From NCBI GenBank assembly GCA_023512835.1, contig CM042089.1, forward strand, positions 11,919,759 through 11,983,758: a stretch of 64,000 nucleotides of DNA, read 5' to 3'. Made by a program: the position numbers and the translations under genes. Source of the stretch: Taxillus chinensis (Eukaryota; Streptophyta; Magnoliopsida; Santalales; Loranthaceae). This document shows, in pieces, positions 1-12,304 of this stretch. Position 1 is the first letter of the stretch, and each line of letters opens with the position of its first letter. The notes under the pieces were generated by a model. The model was not told the origin of the DNA and searched no databases. It was given only the letters and a program-made list of their open reading frames with translations.

Positions 1-906
1 ATATTCTTGGAGTGGTTCATGCCGCTAGGTTTGGGTAGGCAATAATGCATATTCGGGAGCTCATGCTCATCTCACACACACTCGATCTCTATTTTGAAAA
101 TGCACGGCAGCGGAGATGTCGAACGTGACGTGGCACTTTCAACGATGATCAAATCATGATTTGCTGCTGGCCCCGCGAGACTGGCGATCCCTGCGGTGCT
201 TGGTGCAAGCAATGCATGTTTTGGATGGACATGCATGGAGATTGGCTAGGGACCTTCTACGCTCCTATAGACATCTATATATATAGAACTGTAGCCAAGC
301 TACTTTTACCCCCAAGCAATTGTCTCCTCCGCTCTGCCGGTTAGAGCTATAATTGTTACAATATTAAAATTTCGTTCCAAGTTATCTATATTTGCTAGTT
401 ACCATTCTCAAGTGTAACGTCGCCCAAAGAAAAAAAAGAAAAAGGAAAACACTCAACCGCACAGTCGTTACTTATATAGTATTGACATGATACGCGGGCT
501 ACTTACTTTCTTGTCAGTGGTCTCATGCCAAAGATGACCAGTGTACGTGGTGGGTGTGTAACCACAATTGAATTAATAATTTACAACACATGTTGTTGTT
601 GCGGTTTTTGTGTGCGCACGTACGTCAGGGGAAATCAATATCATGAGCCAAGTGGTGTCACCCCTAGCGGACACTGTTTTCACATCTTGATATAATGCGC
701 TTGTTAATTTGTATTTAACACGCGATCGATTATCGATAGTTCGATAATCGGTACTATACTAATATTTTAATCTTAGCTTGGTACATTATTTGAGCTTTTT
801 CAAGGCTATTTCATTAAATTTAAATGAAGCCTGGCCACATGATAATACATATGCTATGCCTCTTCTTCTCTCGTTTTCGTCAAACTAGCTACCTCCCATA
901 TTAATT
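1..906. other. intergenic / upstream region of the ATL gene
   Basis: AT-rich non-coding DNA. I see no open frame with recognisable similarity; the short frame at 156-344 is cysteine- and tryptophan-rich and matches nothing I know. The last few hundred bases should hold the promoter of the RING-H2 gene that starts at 1023. Confidence 0.6.
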
Positions 907-914
907 TATAAAAG
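907..914 (+). promoter_or_regulatory. putative TATA box of the ATL RING-H2 gene
   Basis: The octamer tataaaag lies 109 bases before the ATG at 1023. Plant TATA boxes usually sit about 30 bases before transcription start, so a start near 940 and a leader of about 80 bases are inferred. The leader is pyrimidine-rich and has no upstream ATG in frame with the gene. Confidence 0.55.
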
Positions 915-1022
915 GCCATGTCTCACTCTCGGTAAATTCGAGATCTAAGCAAACAACCTCAGCACCTGCCTGCTTTTCCTTCACCCTCGTTTCTCATAAT
1001 TATATAGTTATTCATAATTGCT

Positions 1023-2006
1023 ATGGAACGCCTAAAACACACGCAAACCCTACTCCCTCAGCCTCCGTCGTCGTCTTCGTCGGCGTCTGACGCCAGCTTC
1101 CCAATCATCGCCGTCGCCGTCATCGGAATCTTTTCCACCGTCTTCCTACTCGTCAGCTACTACGTCTTCGTCATCAACTGCTGCCTCAGCTGGCACCGCA
1201 TCGATCTCCTCCGCCGCTTCTCCTTCTCCCGCCGCCGCAGCGGAAGCGATCCCTCAGCCCCCGAGGACCTCCCCGCGGCCGAACGCAGCAGCAACGGCCT
1301 CGACGAGTCAGCGATCCGATCCATCCCGACCTTCCGATTCCGGAGGCGACCCGACTCGTTCGGTCCAGCCGCGGATTGCGCTGTCTGCCTCAACGAGTTT
1401 AGAGAAGACGAGAAGCTCCGAGGTCTCCCGAACTGTGGTCACGCGTTCCACATCGACTGCATCGACGTCTGGCTCCAGAGCAACTCCAACTGCCCGCTGT
1501 GTCGGAGCACCATTTCCTGCCCGGCGACTGCGACGGCGAAGCGGGTTCACCTGTGTCGGATCGTGGCTCCCACTCCTTCCCCTCGGGATCGGAACCCGTT
1601 TAGCGGCGACGGGGGCGAGAGTTTTTTAGTGATCGAGTTGGGGGAGGATGATCGGAGCTCTCCCGCGCCAACGAGATGGGGTTCGAGCTCTGAGGATTTG
1701 GGTACGAGGAAAAAGATGTACAGCGTTGGAGATGAGTGCGTTGAGGTTAGAAGAACCGAAGATGAGCGGTTGTCGATCCAACAACCTATGAGGCGGTCGT
1801 TTTCGTTGGACTCTTCCAACGACCCCTTGCTTCGTAAGTCGGTAATGGAGATTGCGAAACACGAGAGGAGCTGCAACGTCGCTGTCGATGTGGAGGGCTG
1901 CAGTATCAGAGTTCGAAGATCGTTGTTCTCTTTCGGGCATCATGGAAAGGGAGTCAGAAATTCAGTGATGCCCACTAATTCGGAGTCAAAGAATTATCTG
2001 AGTTGA
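1023..2006 (+). CDS. ATL-type RING-H2 finger protein (membrane-anchored E3 ubiquitin ligase)
   Basis: Encodes 327 aa in one exon, as is usual for the plant ATL family of E3 ubiquitin ligases. A Ser-rich N-terminus is followed by a hydrophobic segment at about residues 26-54, the expected membrane anchor. A basic stretch and the family GLD motif (G92-L93-D94) come next. The RING-H2 finger has all eight ligands: C119, C122, C138, H140, H143, C146, C157, C160. P158 precedes L159-C160 and W150 lies three residues after I147, as in ATLs that bind E2 enzymes. The long C-terminus (about residues 165-327) is charged and Ser-rich and includes a QPMRRSFSLDSS block that recalls the ATL1/ATL16 group. By family role it should transfer ubiquitin from an E2 to membrane-proximal targets, often in stress signalling. 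The ATG is the first in frame after the TATA box. The exact ATL number is not assigned. Confidence 0.93.
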   Translation: MERLKHTQTLLPQPPSSSSSASDASFPIIAVAVIGIFSTVFLLVSYYVFVINCCLSWHRIDLLRRFSFSRRRSGSDPSAPEDLPAAERSSNGLDESAIRSIPTFRFRRRPDSFGPAADCAVCLNEFREDEKLRGLPNCGHAFHIDCIDVWLQSNSNCPLCRSTISCPATATAKRVHLCRIVAPTPSPRDRNPFSGDGGESFLVIELGEDDRSSPAPTRWGSSSEDLGTRKKMYSVGDECVEVRRTEDERLSIQQPMRRSFSLDSSNDPLLRKSVMEIAKHERSCNVAVDVEGCSIRVRRSLFSFGHHGKGVRNSVMPTNSESKNYLS

Positions 2007-3735
2007 TCCTATTCTCATTTGGGTCACTTATTATTATTTTGTTTTTGGGTTTGTAATTATGATTTGTTAATTCAGAGGCCATAGGTTTAACTTTTTGATG
2101 GAAAGGTAAAAAATAACATAGATAAATCATGCCATATGATGAAGTAAAGTCCCTTATTGGTTTGCATGAAACTGAAGCAGTCCTTGGCGCGGATAATTCG
2201 CCTCCAGACGAGTCTGTTTTGGTTGTCCTCTCCTCTCTCATGGTGCGAGACCCGAGTCCCGAAGCACATATGTTCTAAATACGTACGTCAGCGGCTTGTT
2301 TGGCTGAGAACGAGATTATTCACTCCCTCGCTTGTTGAAGACCCGGCCCAGGTAAAGATAGATGAGGATAATACTATTACTTAAATATCGCACAGTTATG
2401 TTGAGTATCTGTTTCATTTTAGTCCTATCGAAACAGATTTGAGATTTATGGTTTGGACAGATTTGAAATGGGTTTATCTGTTTAAATTTATTCTATTGCA
2501 TATATAAATAGATGATAATATTAAGGGTTATGTTGGGATCCTATTTTGAGATTTATTGTATCCGTTTCATTTAGATCCTATTGAGATGGATTTAAAATTG
2601 ACTTAATTGGATTTGAAATAGAAATGATTCATTTCAAACCACTTCTTGTCATTCCTAAAACTCCCGAGGAATTTTCCAAAGAACAATTAAACACATTAAA
2701 CGTGTGGCAGGAAGGAGCAGAAGGATTCACAATTGTGTATATCATATACGGATTTAATTGATCCAATTATAAATACATGTTACATTTAAGTTTTATTAAC
2801 TAATGTTTTACATTGGGTATTACATTTAAGTTTTATTAACGGGTAATGCCAATGTTTTAAAATATTGTCTTAAATAGGAGTGGTCAATAAATATCCACAC
2901 CCGCTATTCGTTCTGCTCTCGCTATGTGGAGTAGGTTATCCCGCTCAAGCAATAATAGGGTATGGTTTTTAAACTTGATACCTTGCTCCGGCGGAGACGA
3001 GGAGCAGTAATAGGTAACAAGGTATCTCATCTCATCTTTATCCTGTTTAATTTTAATAATTTTTATTTATAATTTTATAATATTTTAAATATTATTATAT
3101 AACTATTATTTATGATTTTTGATATTTTTGAATGATATTTATTATTATAAAGTTAAATCGTTTTTATAATTTATTGGTTAAAAATATATAAAAATTTGAT
3201 TTAAGCCAAAATTATTAATATGTACATATCCAATAAAAAGATGTGGACGGATAGAATTTCATTCGCAGATACATTAAAGAACGGGATATTTTGTCCTATT
3301 TACATATGGAATAAGGTACAATTTTAAAATTTGATCTATTGCTTCAACGGGGGCGGGAGGCAGTAATAGGTTGATTCTCGCTCGATAGAACCTAAATCAC
3401 TCTTATCAACTACTTCATAGAGCCTTTAAAAGGTAAGATTGTCTTAAGAGAGATTAATAAAAGCCGGTAGCGGAAAATGGGCGGATGAAGCCTGCCCCCG
3501 CTAATCCCGCCATAAGACAGAGTACCCCGCCTCGTCTACACATGGGGTGGTATACGGTTTTAAAATTTTACTATTCACCTAAGCATGGATGAAGTACAGT
3601 AATAGGTAAATCTCGCCTCCGCTACTGCGGGTAACACCTCTAGTCCTAAACACACGTGCCATAACAAAAGTAAGGAAGATGATGGGAGAAATTTGAGATT
3701 TGCATATGGGAGAAATTTTTTGCTAAAGATAGCTA
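2007..3735. other. non-coding region with diverged internal repeats
   Basis: No supported gene. About 2390-2660 contains two diverged copies of a unit with the wording gttatgttg...atctgtttcat...cctatcgaaa. About 2870-3640 contains three diverged copies of a block in which a run such as cttcaacgggggcgggaggc precedes agtaatagg. The second set looks like degenerate non-autonomous transposon sequence, but I found no clean ends. Confidence 0.45.
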
Positions 3736-3741
3736 CCATCT

Positions 3742-4720
3742 TTATGTAGTCCTACAACTAGAAGTATCCCCATGCGATGATTTGACACCTAAAAAAGGCA
3801 TCAAAGAAGAAAATAGTGACTTGACTGCATTAGTTGTGCAAAGAGTAGAAACAAAAATTAATTTTAAAGAAATGTTGGGAACATATAAAATATTAGTGAG
3901 GTGAAGGGAGGCTTGTAACGTCAAAAGTTCCAACGAACCCTTATTTCGAATGGAAAGACAATTACTATTACAGATAACTGCAATGTCAAATTTGGTGTAA
4001 GGTTGATCAGATGAGATATTGGCCAAATCAGCGGAGACATGATGAAAAAGCACAAGAATATATAACCCAATTCAAAAAAGAGCCTGATATCGATTAACAT
4101 GTTTTTTTTATTTAGTTGCTAAGGGCCACATGGCGGCCGTGCGGAAATAAAGTCTCATATTTGAGAGGCACAAGGCGGTATTAGCGAGCAAATCTAGCCA
4201 ACAAGATCCACAGACTTGACACTTTTGCTAGTAGCCACATTCGGTGGAAGATGCTAGAGTTAGCAGGCATGGGATTCATTGTTGTGATGGTTGAGTGGAG
4301 TAAAATTGGCCAAAGTTTTGTTGTTATTGTTGTTGCCAAGTGAAATATTGATTTCCACCATTATTAGGTTGATTAGAGCCCAATTAAACAACAGCAGCAA
4401 AGGAGATTGTTGGTTGTGTCGAGGATAAGGTGATTGGGCGTAGTTAAGTTGAGCCTAATGTGAGGTAGCTTTTCAAATAGTTCATCAAAAGACATTGGAG
4501 TTTCCTACACTTTAATAGACTAGAGAGATGCTTATAAGAATCTTCATAGCCATTGAGAATCCGAATTGATAATTCATCAAAATCAATATGCTCACCCATG
4601 AGAGCAAGAGAATTAATGCATGATTGAATTTCTTGCATATATTGGGTTTTGGGGTTACTTTATTGACAAGTTTACCTCGTAATTCTATAATTCTTTCAAT
4701 CAAATGCAAGACAAAAATCT
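3742..4720 (-). pseudogene. degenerate Ty1/copia gag / protease-region fragment
   Basis: Minus-strand frames show, in order from the right, a copia gag (UBN2-like) piece near 4440-4710 with MQEIQSCINSLALMGEHI and ISIRILNG-type wording, then a broken zinc-knuckle area near 4180-4250, then a GAG-pre-integrase-like piece at 3742-4053 with LTNILYVPNISLKLIFVS. Several stops and frame changes separate them, so this is a dead remnant. No LTR of this copy is identifiable. The identification rests on copia gag/pre-integrase word patterns and is moderately secure. Confidence 0.65.
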
Positions 4721-5019
4721 TTTCGATAGATTTTCACTCCTTGAAGGACGTTTTCTTTGCTGCAGTAAATAAAACAAGACTAACAGTGAGAAAACTAATG
4801 ATGACATTAAGAAGTAATTTATCTTAACATATTCATAAGGAATATGCTAATTGGGTAATACAATTGTTGAGTCTGGAGATGCATTGAATTACTTTCTTAA
4901 AGGGAGACAAGAGGATCCAAAGGTATCATTAGAGGATACCGTAAATTCAGTTGGGCAAGAGACAAATTTAAGGTTTTAAGAGGATACTGCAAGATTTGAG
5001 GAGGTTAAAGCAAGATCAA

Positions 5020-6448
5020 TGTCACGCCCCGGATTTCCGACCCGCAAAACCGATTAGTGAATCCCCATGCCCGCACCCGAAGGGACAAGGGGTTGGTGAG
5101 AACACCGAGAAAGGGACCTTAGCACGGGTGCCATCCCTAAAACATATCACACATATACAGAAATCTCATTCCAAAGCACAGTACAAACACACATTCACAC
5201 ATATTCTTTCCCCCACGGGGTTACATCATAGTTTTCATAATCCAATAAAACGAATAAACACACACAAGGTCTTCACCTCTGGTGAACCTCCTAGCTCCTG
5301 TAAGCACTTGAAATAAACAAAAACAAACATAAGAGGAGGGGTGAGCAACCACAGCTCAGTAGGGATCATGTCTCCCTGACCCATCCCAACTCATAAACTA
5401 ATGTAAGCATGTGCTCGTGTAATGCTACATATACATTACCAACTCAATCATGTACACATGTATTCAAATACATAGAGAGCCTCCTAGGTAATCACAAACA
5501 TTGCCTCTCAGACACCATGTTGCCCTCCCTAGGCACAGTATTGCCCCTCGGGCACAACATTACCTCTCAGGTACAATATTACCTCTCAGGTACAATAGCC
5601 TCTTAGGCTTCAAACAAATCTCACCTCTCAGGTCCTCAACAGAGCCTCCCAGGCTTAACAAGGTAGCCTCGTAGGCCTACATGACCACTAGGGTTCATAT
5701 ACTCTCTCTGTAACATAGGCCAATCTTCACAACTCTATCCTCAAGTCTTGACTCAGAGAGAGGATTTTCGTAGAACTTGTTTTCTTGAAACAAAAAGTCC
5801 CGGTATTGGCTCCTCATACCATAACTAAGATAATCTAATTTTTGAGGATTTTTCTGAGAGGTCTAACCCCACTTTCCAAAAAGTCACCACTACGAAATCT
5901 CATTTTTCACATTTTGAAGGAGTGAAATTTAATTTTCTAGTATTTTTCTTTGAATCCAAATGGGGGGTATTTCGCTATTTACATTATAACTTAAGTATAA
6001 TACTTTAAATGTGGAGAGATTTAATGGTTATAAATAAATGGGGGTATCCCGGGCAACATACACTTAAGCAACTACATTGTTTAATGGTCTGAGATACTCG
6101 CCCTGAGACACCTTGCTCGAAGCTCTGCTCGACCCTGCTAGACACTCTAGGCTCGAGCAACATGCTCGAGGCTCCCTGGCTCGAGGCTCGAGGCTCGCGC
6201 TCGACACTCGCCAGGCTCCGAGCGCGCGAAACCGCCGATCGTGTTCTTTCCGATTTCGTCCCAAAACCCAATTATACTCATTAAATCTCCATTTTTAAGC
6301 ACTAATTCATCCCACAAATGGCTTTCTAACTCATCATAGCCATCTTAGGCTACCAAAACCACATCAATTCATACCAAAACAACATAAATCGAGTTTCTCA
6401 AACTCTAGGGTTCATACTTCCAATTCCACGAATTGGGAGTTAATTCAC
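5020..6448 (-). mobile_element. solo-LTR-like block related to the Tekay/Del LTR at 10.3 kb
   Basis: Read on the minus strand, the block ends ...ggggcgtgaca. It shares long stretches with the last third of the complete chromovirus LTR (10304-12289). Both carry a segment like actgagct.tggtt.gctcaccc. Both have cccttcgggtgcgggcatgg shortly before the terminal ggggtgtgaca or ggggcgtgaca. No primer binding site or coding region adjoins it, which fits a solo LTR. Its interior (5510-5690) has a roughly 20-base motif built on cctctcagg.acaatatta in several copies, and 6105-6215 repeats gctcgaggct. The left edge (tgtcacg) is firm. The right edge is uncertain: a tg...ca frame would end near 6448, but the left-flanking pentamer atcaa recurs only at 6475-6479. 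Confidence 0.55.
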
Positions 6449-6465
6449 ATGTTTTAGCTACTCTA

Positions 6466-6750
6466 GCAAGCATAATCAACGACATATTGGTAGAAATGTG
6501 TTTCAAACAAGATATGGATGTATTATACAATGATAGTCAGAGTGTTATACACTTGGTCAAGAATTCAACTTTTCATTCACGGACCAAGTATATTAGACTT
6601 CGTTATCATTTCATTCGATTATTGTTGGAGGATAAAGTGTTAACACTTGTAAAAATACAAGAGAGCAAGAACATAGTTGATATGTTAACCAAAGTAGTCA
6701 CTACATACAAATTAGAGTTGTGCGCAACTCTAATTGGTCTTCAAGAATAG
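6466..6750 (+). pseudogene. Ty1/copia RNase H C-terminal fragment
   Basis: A plus-strand frame reads MDVLYNDSQSVIHLVKN, then TKYIRLRYHFIR, then NIVDMLTKVV. These are the hallmark C-terminal RNase H words of plant Ty1/copia polyproteins. Only the last roughly 90 residues remain, with no upstream reverse transcriptase in this orientation. It is opposite in direction to the copia gag fragment at 3742-4720, so the two are not one colinear element. Confidence 0.8.
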
Positions 6751-9700
6751 TTAAGATGGAAAGAGTTATTATGGGTGTTAAGACATATTAAAATCAATCT
6801 TGGAGATTGTCAAAATATGTGGCTATTCAAAATTGGTGGGCGTGTCTCCACTAGATGGCTTGAAAAAATAAAGAAAAAAGAAAGTATGAAATGAAGAAAA
6901 AATGAGATGTCTCAAAATTGTTTTTTAGAGAGAGAGAGAGAGAGAGAATTAGTGGTATAATTTTTTGGGGTATATTTGGATAGTCAAATTTTCAATTTGT
7001 CAATTTTATTTCTTCTTATTTTCTATTTTCTTCCAATAATAGGGACATGTGTGAGTCATTAACAATTAGAAAAGAAACAAATTGTGTGTACATAATGCAC
7101 AATAATTGGCGATAGTTATTTTTAGAAGAACTTGAGTCATAACATTGATTGTAATCTAGAATATATGAAGGTAAGGGTTGGTAAATAAAATTAGGCGAAA
7201 TTAGGGTGACAACTATAAGGGTGGGAGAGTCAACATTGAGATTAGTGGTATGGAGTTGAAATTATAGTAACAATTAACTGAAAATAAAGTTGACAACTAT
7301 AAAGTATATAGAAATCTAATAGTGATACTATAATAGGAAAATTATTCAAATATTATTAATATAAATAATAATATTTGTAGATACAAATATAATTAGAATA
7401 AAAAAATTTTAAATATGAAAAACTAGGATAAGAGAATTAAAACTAAAAAATTTAAAAATTAATAGAAATATTTACCGAAGCCGTTTCTATAAAAGCGTCC
7501 ACCCTTAATTTATATGCGTTGATTATCTCTTTCCAAATTCTCACAAAAACACATTAACGGACAGCACTGACACTGTATATATGTGATGTTACCATTGACG
7601 CTGAGCATATGGTAATATCTCTGTCATGTTATCATAGACATTGGGAATAGTACCAGCCCCGACCTCCCGCATAATGTTTTGCACGGTCCCAACAAGTGCG
7701 TAATGCATCCAAATTTTTACGCATACGACCGAGAAGTCAAAGCCGCAATGAAATATTGTCCCTTCCGGGCCTCATACAGAAGTATCAGCTGTGCATGCTT
7801 CACCCCCCGGTGCAGTAAGTTAATGGCCCTTAAAATTTTACTTCAAGTAACCTTGCAGCTTACGTACTCACACACACTGACATAAAAATGGGAAGGAATT
7901 AATTTAATTTAAATATGATATTATTATGGAGCCGCATTGTGATAATTGGAGCCGGGCTTTTGTCTGTTTCTATTCTAATCATCTTGCTTTCATCATTACG
8001 AGCATCATTATTATTCATTAGTGGTATTCCGTTTCTCCTTATTTTATGTATATACATTTGAAAAAATCGTTTCATCATTGAACTGAGTAAAAGCCCCCCA
8101 CAAGAAATTAAATAAAAAATCGTTGGCTATAGGAAAAGGATGAGTGGTGGTGGGGAAGGGGTCCCCATCCCCTTCCATTGACTACTATCTTTTTTTAGGC
8201 ACCAACAACTCTTGGTGACAATAATTTTAGTTGGCGATGGGATGGGTTAACGTACGAACCAAAAACAACGTGTCGGTTTTGATGGTGCAGTAGAGCCCAA
8301 GATTAAAAGGAAAAAAACAAAGTAAAATGTTTAATAATTATTAAGATGTCCAGGAACGTCATAGGATAGGAGGAAACAGCTCCGTCCAGTAGGGGACAGT
8401 GGATGATCTGATGGCTACCGGGGGAGGGGGCTGATAGTCGATGATCTTAAACTGATCTTGATGGATTAATGAGCATGACCAATTGAGATGAATATTTTAA
8501 GATAAAATTATTAAAAAAATTTAAAAATATTAAATTAAAATAAAATACTCGTAATCGTCCTATTAATCGAAATAAATTAGAAAAAAAAAGAGACTGAGAT
8601 CGAACGGATTAGGGTGGAACAAGGTAAGATTGTCATCCCTACCGTACCATGGACATGTTTAGTCTGCCCCAATATCTATAACTATTAACTAACCACCATT
8701 TATATCGCGCCAATAATTCCAGTGCTGCTGGAGGGGATTTGGTGCAGTTTGGTTGTATTTGATTCTTGATTCAATTGTTGTACTATTTAATTACCAACCC
8801 ATACCTAAATTTATATTTCAATTTTAAAAACATATATATGCGTGTACGAAATAATTCAATTTTATCATTATATGAATTTCGGTTTAATCGAAGCATGTTA
8901 TAAGATAATAAAAAACAAATCGTTAAAACAATTTTTTAATGCATATATATATAATAAAATTCAGATTATTAATTTTAAAAATAAATTAAATACGAGATAT
9001 TTTAACAATTAATTTGAATATATATATATATATGGACAAAAATTAGAATAGTTTTTAAAAAGGTGTCAAAATGATTTTCACGTACGAAAGAGATTGGTAG
9101 AAGAATAGAAAAAAAAAAAAAACGAAGTCATGTAATGCCAGTGGCCTGCGGAGTCCAGGTCTGAAGTCATGTTTTGCTGAGTTAAATTTATTTTAAATAT
9201 AAAATAAAAGAATAAATCTGCTTCCATTGTAATGTGATCTTCTTCTTCTTTTTATCTTTTTACTGCTTGAGACATATGAGTGATTTTACTTTTACTGGTT
9301 GAGCCAGCCATGTGGCTAACGAGACTAACTAGTAACGTGGAGTTTTGGGGCTATCAATAATTATCGGGGGATGACCCATACCTAGCCGATGATCTCTTCA
9401 CATTTTTGTTCTTTTCTCTTATTTTTATATGAAGGGGAAAATCTTCTTGATCATCAAACTTTGTAGTAGGAGCTCCGTCCGCAATCACTATTTTTTTTTT
9501 TCATATAAAGCATTTAATTTTTAATTTTATTCTGAGAAGTAGTTAGTTTGATGGTCTGGCATTTTAAAAAATAATTATAGATTATAATGGTATGACATTA
9601 GATGATATTTATTAAGTCAAACTCAAGTTTTAACGTAATATATACACATGTCTAACAATCAAGTTACAACTACATTCATAAATAAAATATATTCATTAAC

Positions 9701-10303
9701 ACATATATCATATATAATGAAAGAAAATAAAAATATTTAAACAAAATTATACTTGAAAAAATTTAAATTGAATCTCACACAAAGCATAAAAGAATAACCA
9801 TCAAATTACATTTATAATTGTAAATTAAATTTATTTTTAATACATATAAAAATAATGAAAGAAAATAAGGAAAATAATAAAACAAAAACATGTTATTCGT
9901 CCAAATAAATATTCAACAATGTATTGTTTATAAATAAATGTAAAATACTAAGTAAATTATTATTGTTTAAAAATAAATAAAACAAAACAAAAATTATTAT
10001 TATACATTTATTTAAAAACATAAAATAAAACCCAAATAATAAATAAGTTATTTTTACTAAATTTATAATAAAATTTTATTTTTATACATTTATTTAAATA
10101 ATCTATTAATTATTATATTTTCCTACCTTTTTATATAAAATTTATTTGTAAATTACATAATAAAAAATTACATACTTTTACTTTTATTATGACATGTGTA
10201 TCATATATATATATATATATCCACACATTTTAAATAATTAATGTGCACCAAAGCATAGTAGTTGGAGGAAAAGGAGACAGGTGTTATGTTCTTGCAATAG
10301 TAA
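6751..10303. other. AT-rich intergenic region
   Basis: No gene is supported. A (GA)n microsatellite lies just inside the left end (6927-6947 is its core in the preceding DNA), and TA-rich runs occur at 9018-9030 and 10207-10220. The short frame at 7679-7885 has no recognisable domain. From 9500 to 10300 the sequence is strongly A/T-biased and reads as ordinary plant intergenic DNA up to the target duplication agtaa at 10299-10303. Confidence 0.5.
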
Positions 10304-10857
10304 TGTAAGGACCCGTGTTTTGAGTTAGTCGTAGTCTTGCCTTCTGAATGGGAACTTTCTAGATTTTGGACCTAGTAGATGGCCTCAAACAATTGGCGTG
10401 CAAGAACAAAAGTTGCTTAGAATGAGGTCCTCTACCTACCACAGAAATTTCAGAGCATTTGGAGCTGCATGTGAATTCACCCATTTCACGTGCAAGCATA
10501 TTTTTGCTTCTCAGGCCTCTACAAGATACAAGGAGGTTTGGGGTAAAGTTTAAGTGCATTTGGAGCTGCACGCCAATTGGGGAATTGGCGTGCAAATTGG
10601 CATGCAGACATATTTTTGCATGGTTACCTTGGTTTTGTCATTTTAATGATTTTTCCCTAAAGGACCATGTTGAAATTATGAGTATTTTGCCTTGTATGGA
10701 AGCGGGAAGGTGGTAGTTTGTGTGATCAAAACTACGTCGTTTTGATCCTGGGTTTCACTAAATCAAAACTACATCGTTTTGATGTGTGTGGTGTCTATAT
10801 AATGGTGTTGAGGCTTAAGTTTAGGGTTTAGGGTTTTCTATTGCTGTTGCAGCCGCC

Positions 10858-10926
<69 letters not shown>

Positions 10927-12289
10927 GGGAAACTTCGGATCTTGGCCGTAGAGGTTCGTGTGGGTGGTCAGTGTATCGTAGAGGCTAGAGCAAAGGACGT
11001 TTACAAGGTAGGGACTCTGTTCTTCCCAGTCTTTTTCTGTCCTAGGATATCTGTCCTATACATGCTTATATATATATATGTAAATCCATATAGGTGTGAT
11101 CTCTTATATGGATGTTGGCCTTCAATGGCATATTGATTGATTTGATGTTTGGAAGTGGGCTGGAAATCGTTGGGTTGTCCATGCCCACTAGGTGTTTGAT
11201 AAAATGTTTGTGTGGCTACGTTTACTATGTGTTTGATAATATTCCTGCGTGGTTGTTGTATGTTGCGTGTTTGGTTTTAAGCCTGTGAGGCTGGTATATG
11301 TTGTTTGTAACCGACTATGTCGGCCGTGTGAACCTTGTTTGTGATATACTATGTTGAGCAGCACTGCTGTTTGTATTAAGTTGAGATGTGTTACTAAGCC
11401 GTACTTTTGTAACTGATTTTATTGTTGTTGGAGATTAATCACCCAAATGTGATGGGATTGAGCTGAGTTATGGGCCAGGCATGATAACTGGACCCCTTGA
11501 GATTTGGCCAGGACTGCGGTCCTGAGTCTCGGTGTAGCACTCACGACGGTGGGCTAAGTCTACACTCATTCCTGAGGGTAGGTATGGCGCCCGAGGAGGT
11601 GGTTGACCATACCTGACTCGGGTGAAAAATGTTGCATTGGTGTCCATGCAACATTCGCCTGGATGGGGTATGTCATGTCGCCGTGGTGGCAGGGTGTCCT
11701 CTGCCCTCCAGTGTGGGCTCAGGTAAAAAGGTGCGTTACTGGGTGATGTTGCTGCTTTAGCTTTAGGCATGACACGAGCACAAGCATACACTTGTCATAC
11801 ATACTATTGAGTGGGACGGGTCTGGGGAGACTGGATCCCTACTGAGCTATGGTTTGCTCACCCCTCCCATAAACTGTTCTTTTGCAGGGTTTAGCAGGCG
11901 GTAGGTGAAGGGGCTGTGGTGATAGGCCACTAAGGCTGAAGACTATGTTGGTTTTCATTGTTTTGTTATGGATTTCTATTTTTATGTTTGGGATTATTTG
12001 TAAACAGTATTCTGGTTTAAATGGAAACTTTTTCCCATTGAGTTGTATTGAACTTTGAGCCCCTTTTTAAATAAAATGAATTGAGTTGTGGTTGTTATTT
12101 AATTATTGTTTGTGTACATGGTTTGGGAGCAGGGGCATGCCCCGTGGCATGCTAGCCTGGTTGTACGGGTTTGGGACAGCACCCGTGTCATAAGTCCTTT
12201 TAGGTGCTTGCACCAACCCCTTGACCCTTCGGGTGCGGGCATGGGCAGTCACTACCCATTTCCAAGTGAGGGGAAATTGGGGTGTGACA
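10304..12289 (+). repeat. 5' LTR of the chromovirus at 10.3-19.7 kb
   Basis: 1986 bp, from tgtaaggacccg to ggggtgtgaca. It contains two imperfect palindromes around an ACGT-type core (about 10726-10745 and 10762-10782), a TATA box at 10795-10802, two telomere-like tttaggg units at about 10820-10835, and a long (GA)n tract at 10861-10922. The minus-strand frame at 11468-11791 is conserved in the other LTR only because the LTRs are copies. Confidence 0.95.
10795..10802 (+). promoter_or_regulatory. TATA box of the chromovirus LTR promoter
   Basis: The sequence ctatataa is followed about 20 bases later by the telomere-like tttaggg repeat and then the (GA)n tract. The same arrangement occurs at 18191-18198 in the 3' LTR. 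It is the best candidate for the U3 promoter, with the R region starting near 10830. Confidence 0.6.
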
Positions 12290-12292
12290 ATA

Positions 12293-12304
12293 TGGTATCA
12301 GAGC
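12293..12304 (+). other. primer binding site (initiator tRNA-Met)
   Basis: tggtatcagagc, complementary to the 3' end of plant initiator tRNA-Met, lies three bases after the 5' LTR. This is the site where minus-strand DNA synthesis would start. Confidence 0.95.

Noticed and set aside
1160..1943. Minus-strand frames across the ATL gene
   Set aside because: They are shadows of a GC-rich, high-bias coding region whose plus-strand product has a complete RING-H2 finger.
6005..6298. Ala/Arg/Ser-rich frames around 6005-6298 on both strands
   Set aside because: They come from a repeated gctcgaggct motif inside the solo-LTR-like block and have no domain.
11468..11791. 107-codon minus-strand frame present in both chromovirus LTRs (also 18896-19219)
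   Set aside because: The frame is shared only because the LTRs are copies of each other. It has no known domain and opposes the element's transcription.
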